Positions 58,316 through 64,000 of a stretch of 64,000 nt of DNA are shown here, one piece after another. Position 1 is the stretch's first letter; the number at the start of each line of letters is the position of its first letter. The DNA comes from Xanthoparmelia taractica. Its lineage: Eukaryota > Ascomycota > Lecanoromycetes > Lecanorales > Parmeliaceae. A program made the position numbers and the translations under genes. The notes under the pieces are model-generated. The model made no database searches. It saw nothing but the letters and a program-made list of their open reading frames with translations, and was not told where the DNA came from. The stretch spans positions 186,001 to 250,000 of the forward strand of contig JANQBS010000014.1 of NCBI GenBank assembly GCA_033085395.1, written 5' to 3'.

Positions 58316-61300
58316 ATGGATGAACTTTTCGATGTTTTCAACGATCAGTCGCCTGGTGAGAAGCCTCTAAGTGGCAAGCAAAAGCCGCGCAAAGACAAGA
58401 GCAAGAAAAGACTGGCAAGTGGAGAGGCCAAAGACACCAATGGAAGCGTCAATGGCGGCGACAACGCCTCCGCGCTCGAGATTGGAGAATACGACAAGCC
58501 GGCCAAAGAGACGAATGGAGACAGCCAACCAGAGGCCAAGCGACAGCGGAGGGATGTCGAAGCAGAGCCCCTGGTCACAGACACCTTCGAGACAGAGCAA
58601 TCGAGAGAAGTCGCTGCATCCGCCGGACTTCAGGCAGCAAAGGAGGGGACAGCGGTCGTCTTATCCCACCAAGTCAGACATCAAGTTGCTCTGCCCCCAG
58701 ATTATGACTATGTGCCCATTTCAGAACATAAAGCTCCAGAGACACCGGCACGTACATGGCCTTTTACACTGGATCCTTTTCAGCAGGTGTCTATAGCGTC
58801 GATTGAACGAGGGGAGAGTGTGTTGGTATCTGCCCACACTAGTGCTGGGAAGACTGTGGTTGCAGAGTATGCAATTGCTCAGAGCTTGAAGAACAATCAA
58901 AGAGTCATCTACACCAGTCCAATCAAAGCCTTGAGCAACCAAAAATACCGAGAATTTGCGGCAGAATTCGGAGATGTAGGCTTGATGACTGGTGATGTGA
59001 CTATTAATCCAACGGCAACATGTCTGGTGATGACTACTGAGATTCTTCGATCCATGCTCTACAGAGGCTCTGAAATCATGCGAGAAGTGGCATGGGTGGT
59101 CTTCGACGAAATCCATTACCTGCGGGACAAAGCCCGTGGTGTGGTATGGGAGGAGACCATCATACTCCTTCCCGATAAAGTCCGCTATGTCTTTCTTTCG
59201 GCCACAATACCTAATGCAATGCAATTTGCGGAGTGGATTACCAAAACACACGGTCAGCCGGTCCATGTCGTATATACTGACTTTCGACCTACGCCTTTAC
59301 AGCATTACTTCTTCCCGGCTGGAGCCGATGGGATACACTTGATAGTTGATGAGAAGGGTGTTTTCCGCGAAGACAACTTCAACAAAGCTATGACGACTAT
59401 AGCGGACAAGCAAGGTGATGATCCCGCAGACGCAATGGCAAAGCGAAAGGGTAAAGGCAAGGACAAGAGGCTGAACAAGGGTGGAACGAAAGGCCCTTCT
59501 GACATCTACAAAATCGTAAAGATGATCATGATGAAGAGTTATAATCCCGTCATCGTCTTCAGCTTTAGTAAGAATTTGTGCGAAGCATATGCTCTCCAGA
59601 TGAGCAATCTCACTTTCAACGAGAAATCCGAAAAGGACATGGTCGAGAAAGTCTTCAATAGCGCTTTGGAGATGCTGACCGAAGAAGACAAACAGTTACC
59701 ACAGATCCAGAACATCCTTCCGTTGCTGAAGCGCGGAATTGGGATCCATCATTCTGGACTACTGCCAATATTAAAGGAGACCATCGAGATCCTGTTCCAG
59801 GAAGGACTCATCAAGGTACTCTTTGCAACAGAAACCTTTTCGATTGGTCTGAACATGCCTGCAAAGACTGTAGTATTCACGAGTGTTCGCAAATTTGATG
59901 GGGTCTCACAGCGGTGGGTGAGTCCCTCAGAGTTTGTTCAAATGTCAGGGCGAGCTGGTCGACGTGGTCTTGATGATCGAGGCATTGTCATCATGATGAT
60001 AGACGAGAAGATGGAACCTGCTATTGCCAAAGAAATTGTTCGCGGCGAGCAAGATAAGCTCAACTCGGCATTCTATCTCGGATACAACATGATCCTGAAC
60101 TTGATGAGAGTGGAAGGGATATCTCCTGAGTTCATGCTCGAGCGATGCTTTTATCAATTCCAGAACACCGCAAGTGTGTCAGGGCTTGAGAAAGAGCTGC
60201 ACGATTTAGAGATGCAGTGGTCCAACATGCAAATTGCTGATGAGGGCATAATCCGAGAATATTACGACTTGCGAAAACAACTGGATATTCATACAAAAGA
60301 CATGCGCGATGTCATCAATCACCCTAATTACTGTTTGCAGTTCATGCAATCTGGTCGCCTGGTAAGAATCAAGCACAACGACAACGACTTTGGCTGGGGC
60401 GCCGTTGTCAACTTCACCCCGCGAAAACCTGGTAAAGACCAAAAGGCCGAAGATATTACACCGCAGCAATCCTATATCATAGACGTACTCTTACAAGTAG
60501 CGGATATTTCATCAAACGGCACACGAACTCATCAGGACTTGCCGCAAGGGGTCCAACCAGCATTTGACGGGGAGAAGTCGAAGATGGAAGTCGTGCCGAT
60601 CTTGTTATCGTGCGTTGAGTCCATCGGTCATGTTCGAATCTTCTTGCCTGCGGATTTGAAGTCGGCCGACCAGCGGAACACTGCAAGGAAATCCATTGAT
60701 GAGGTGAAGCGGAGGTTCCCCGACGGGATAGCTGTGCTTGATCCCATCGAAAACATGGGCATCACAGATACTTCTTTTAAAAACACGCTCAGGGTGCGTT
60801 TCCATTGCACGAGTTAGTAGTAAGGTACTAAAGGTTTACAGAAAATTGAAGTGCTTGAGTCTCACCTACTTGCTAACCCGCTACACAATTCTCCCCGCTT
60901 ACCAGATATTTACAATCAATATGCTGAAAAGGTCGGACTGTCGGAAAAGATTAAGAGCGTCAAAAAGCAAATCACTGCGGCCCTTTCGATTATGCAGCTT
61001 GACGAGCTGAAATGCCGGAAGCGTGTCCTCCGCCGCTTCGGATTCATCAATGATGCTGAAGTTGTCCAGCTCAAAGCTCGTGTCGCCTGCGAGATTAGCA
61101 CCGGCGATGAGCTTCTACTCAGTGAACTCCTCTTCGACCGCTTTTTCAACGAACTTTCACCTGAAATGTGTGCAGCCGTATTGAGCTGTTTCATCTTTGA
61201 AGAAAAGTCCGAGGCGCCTGCGCTGAAAGAAGACCTTGCCAAGCCATTCCGAGAAATTCAAGCCAAAGCAAGAATGATAGCCAAAGTATCCGTTGAAAGT

Positions 61301-61582
61301 AAAATGCGATTAGTTGAGGACGAATACTTGGCTTTATTCAAGTGGCAGCTCATGGAAGTTGTTTTTGCGTGGGCCCGTGGGAAGTCGTTTGCAGAGATAT
61401 GTAAGATGACTGATGTGTATGAAGGCAGCCTAATCCGTCTCTTCAGAAGACTTGAGGAGCTATTGAGGCAAATGGCCCAAGCTGCTAAGGTGATGGGTAG
61501 TGAAGACTTGGAGAAGAAGTTTGAGGAATCACTGGCAAAAGTCAGGAGAGACATAGTCGCGGCACAGTCGCTGTACTTATGA
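58316..61582 (+). CDS. MTR4: MTR4/Dob1 DExH-box RNA helicase, nuclear exosome cofactor
   Basis: Two exons (58316-60793 and 60842-61582, phase 0) give 1072 aa, the usual length. A disordered Lys-rich N-terminus (about 1-120) leads to the helicase core. Motifs include Walker A AHTSAGKT (173-180), TSPIKALSNQKYREF, the DExH box DEIH (264-267; DEVH in many relatives), FLSATIPNA, HHSGLLPILKE and QMSGRAGRRG (motif VI). The arch/KOW region follows (SVSGLEKELHDLEMQW; GWGAVVNFTPR), and the C-terminal DSHCT helical domain starts after the intron (KIEVLESHLLANPLH) and ends SLAKVRRDIVAAQSLYL. Mtr4 unwinds structured RNA, alone or in the TRAMP complex, and feeds it to the nuclear exosome for rRNA, snoRNA and cryptic-transcript processing. 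It is an essential gene in yeast. Confidence 0.95.
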
Positions 61583-63197
61583 ACTGTTGGAAATTTCTCT
61601 AACAGTATTTGTGGAGGTTTGGTTCTCAACCATGGTGCCGAGCAGGGCGTTTGATCGGAACATCAGGTGCAATTGTGAGTGTTTTGAGCATAGCGAATAA
61701 TGCACTTCAGTGGCAGGTCAATATGAAGACAGCCGACCCCAGTAACATTTTGCAAGCTGGCGAGCAATCGTAAAACCGTACAGTGAACGGAATACTGAAT
61801 ACCTGGGTAGAAGCCCTTTGTCTTAGAGCTTGAGATCAACCACCCGATTTATGGTATAGCCCAAAGATTGGACCGGGTCGAGCTAGCAGAAAATGGCATA
61901 TATACATCATTCAAAGCCCTGTTTGCTTCTCACCCTACGTCTAGAAGGTCCGATAACCCAGTACTGTCGATGCTCAACACCTAGCTGGTCTCAGGCCTCG
62001 GCTTTAATCGTGATGGCAGTGGTTCGACTCAGTACCGTTGTCATTGACGCAAAAGTAAGACCTCTGTAGCTGCCAGTGCGCCTTATGTTTGTTTTATAGA
62101 GTGGCGAGAGCTGCAACCTGTAGACCAGACTCGTTGGGGACTCGAACCCCACACTCTCTCTCTTATACTGTTTTATCATACAGCCGCGATGAGATATAAT
62201 CCCTGTGTAGAGGCCTTCTCTGTGAAGAATCCTAGTCTTTATATGATTCTGAAGAAGCACGGAACAGCTCAGTATAAAGATTTGCTCAAATAGAGTCTCT
62301 TATTAGGAGTATTCGTAGATAGAATATCCTGCTTCGTAAAGGGAGACTGACTATCGAGAACTATGCTCAGCACAGTCCCTGTATATCTCTTTACGAAGTC
62401 TTTAGGCCCACTTCATAGATGTATAGAAGGATAGTACTCAACTTCACCACTACGATATCCATTGATATCCCATAGATTTTATCTGGACTGGACTTGGCTT
62501 CGCCTTTTTAATGGGCTACTAGTCCCCAACACCGCGTAGAGGTGCCAGTCCCTGCTGGGGTAGCTGCCGGTGCGGTACAGTGGTCGTGAAAGCAGCCGCA
62601 AATGATGAATTGCCAAGATATCCACACCACCTGTGCACCAATGATATAATAGATCTCTCGAGCCAGAGTAACAATTTGAATGCAAAGACGGGCATACAAT
62701 CATTTTGGAATCGGATCGGAACCGCTTATTACCATGGACTCATGGAGCTGTCTTTACCGTTGAGCTTTGCGGTAGTCCGTTGCTGATGACTGTCTAAATG
62801 GATATACTATCTGGTGCAAGAGGTCAAAGTAGAATGAATATTCAGGGGAATGGACTTTTCGTGGCCATTAAGTATCTTGTGTTAGAATATTGGATAATGA
62901 GATGCAACATCCAACACATTCATAGTCTCTAGCCTTGTGAGATTGTAGTTCTCCCGGGGTCTTGCATGTAGAATAGGAATTGGTTGACATAGAATGACCT
63001 TTTTGCCAAGCTTTGCTACCCGAAACGATGCACCTTTTGAGGCGGTTGACCCTTTCGGAGCACGAGTATCAAGGCCTCGAAATCCCCCGCTTATTCCTTT
63101 CTTCCTTCTTGCTCCTGCCCATATTTTTTTTGGTATCTATCCAACACTCGAAGCATCTCCCGACTGAAAATTACATTCACACTGCCCTCTTGCAATT
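61583..63197. other. 1.6 kb gene-poor region
   Basis: Between MTR4 and the Cut8 gene, both on the plus strand. No gene found. It includes the tRNA T-arm-like hairpin at 62135-62151 and a weak inverted pair (CTTCGTAAAG near 62332 and CTTTACGAAG near 62390). The DNA from about 62000 to 62500 may be a decayed mobile element. Confidence 0.45.
62135..62151 (-). repeat. Isolated tRNA T-arm-like hairpin (B-box)
   Basis: On the minus strand TGGGG-TTCGAGT-CCCCA forms a perfect 5-bp stem with a 7-nt T-loop and contains the RNA polymerase III B-box consensus. No matching A-box or acceptor stem is found at the proper distance, so I do not call a tRNA. It could be what is left of a tRNA or of a tRNA-derived short interspersed element. 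Confidence 0.45.
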
Positions 63198-64000
63198 ATG
63201 AATCTTCTTGCTACACCGCCACCTCCGCATCACCTTTCCAATCCACGTCTCTCACCTCCTCGCTCAAGTTCGCCTGTCCCAACGCCTCCTCGAGCTGGAT
63301 AACATGCTGACTGGTCCAACAGTGTCATCTTATACTTCCGCCGGTTCTGCCAGCCGGAAACGAAAAGCAGAAGACGAGGAGCCTCAAGTCGAAGACCGAA
63401 TGTCCTTTTCCCCCTCCAATTCTCCAGCCCCAACTACGCGCTCACTACCCGCCAACCGACACGCCAAGAGATCCAGATCAGGTCCCGTCGGCAGACCACT
63501 TACACTCCCCAGACTCCTAGAGACATTGGATGCCGACTCACTACGGGCTGTCCTACAGTCTCTCTGCACAAGGCATCCTGACATAGCCTCTGAAGTTGAA
63601 CAAACAGCACCAAGGCCTAGCGTTCCATCGGCCCTCAACGTTCTCAAGAACTACGAATCCGCTTTACAAGCCTCCTTTCCCTTCGGTGGTGACTCATCGT
63701 CCGACTATGCATACAACCGGGTGCGGGAATCACTCATGACCCTCCTCGACGCTCTCGCCGACTTTACTCCGCACTTCTTACCTCCGAACGAAACCCAGGC
63801 ATCTCAGTCCCTCACCTTTCTAGATGGAGCAACAGATATCATCCACAGATTACCCGATTGGTCCACGTTTCAGAACAGTCTGCACAAGCAAAACGCTTAC
63901 GAAGAGATCTCTGGAGCTTGGGTAATAAGTATAAGGGAAGCAGCAAAAAGGGCGGGAGGCATGCAACTGCAATACGGAGGATGGGATCAGAAGCTGGCAA
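63198..64000 (+). CDS. Cut8/Sts1 nuclear proteasome tether (3' end beyond the window)
   Basis: The N-terminus MNLLATPPPPHHLSNPRLSPPR (from 63198) and the downstream sequence (ASRKRKAEDEEPQVEDRM; GRPLTLPRLLETLDADSLRAVL; PDIASEVEQTAPRPS; FPFGGDSSSDYAYNRVRESLM; LDALADFTPHFLPP; YEEISGAWVISIREAAKRAGG) are diagnostic of Cut8/Sts1. This protein recruits the 26S proteasome to the nucleus and is itself short-lived; the N-terminal Lys-rich part is the degradation and import segment. The two halves are in different frames. A 55-nt intron 63268-63322 (donor GTTCGC, branch GCTGACTGG, acceptor CAACAG) restores the frame and is my preferred model. A weak donor and loss of a Ser/Pro-rich stretch that relatives tend to keep make an alternative start at 63304 or a frameshift possible. 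The gene continues past 64000. Confidence 0.82.

Noticed and set aside
1..64000. Biosynthetic gene cluster, CRISPR array, intact transposon or viral insertion
   Set aside because: No polyketide synthase, non-ribosomal peptide synthetase, terpene synthase, spaced-repeat array, integrase, transposase, reverse transcriptase or viral gene could be found. The genes are ordinary housekeeping genes.

Overview
The window is nuclear DNA from a filamentous ascomycete fungus (Pezizomycotina; I cannot fix the class). The genes are eukaryotic housekeeping genes with close fungal counterparts (MTR4, GET1, NDC1, YVH1, Cut8/Sts1, Vfa1, a TRAPPC13-type TRAPP subunit). Most are broken by short spliceosomal introns, typically 45-60 nt, with GT...AG ends and CTAAC/CTGAC-like branch sites. 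There are no operons, ribosome binding sites, CRISPR arrays, rRNA genes or recognisable intact transposons. I re-joined the exons by hand from reading frames and conserved protein motifs, so most gene spans below are spliced models.

Layout. 1-12.6 kb: a peroxisome-tagged FMN 2-hydroxyacid oxidase/lactate 2-monooxygenase-like enzyme (+), a large IQ/Tcp11 protein (-), a secreted Ser/Thr-rich wall-type protein (-), a POF1-like nucleotidyltransferase (+) and an unrecognised acidic-tailed protein (-). 13.5-20 kb: a mitochondrial hotdog acyl-CoA thioesterase (+), Vfa1 (+), a gene-poor 2.1 kb, and the YVH1 phosphatase (-). 20-27.8 kb: a 3.2 kb non-coding stretch, a C2H2 zinc-finger regulator (+) and a cluster of microsatellites. 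27.8-39.5 kb: nucleoporin NDC1 (-), an alpha/beta-hydrolase lacking its nucleophilic serine (-), two conserved membrane proteins, and the divergent pair GET1 (-) / prenyltransferase-alpha-like protein (+). 39.9-48 kb: a DENN/C1 protein (-), a SWIM-RING protein (-) and a TRAPPC13-like subunit (+). 50.8-64 kb: a second Tcp11/SOK1-type protein (+), a tiny four-exon SERF/4F5 gene (-), a RecQ helicase whose Walker A loop sits on a 13-nt microexon (+), a KHDC4/Blom7-type KH protein with an apparent +1 frameshift (-), MTR4 (+), and the start of a Cut8/Sts1 proteasome tether (+, running off the window).

The genes do not form one pathway. Several act in membrane traffic (GET1, TRAPPC13-like, DENN, Vfa1) and nuclear RNA/DNA work (MTR4, KH protein, RecQ, NDC1, Cut8), but these are scattered housekeeping genes and their proximity is probably not functional. 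I found no new multi-gene system. The best leads are gene-structure features (microexon, frameshift, GC-AG intron, in-frame stop-free introns, a 569-nt intron inside a catalytic codon), the hydrolase that lost its catalytic Ser, and the small SERF gene that simple ORF scanning misses.
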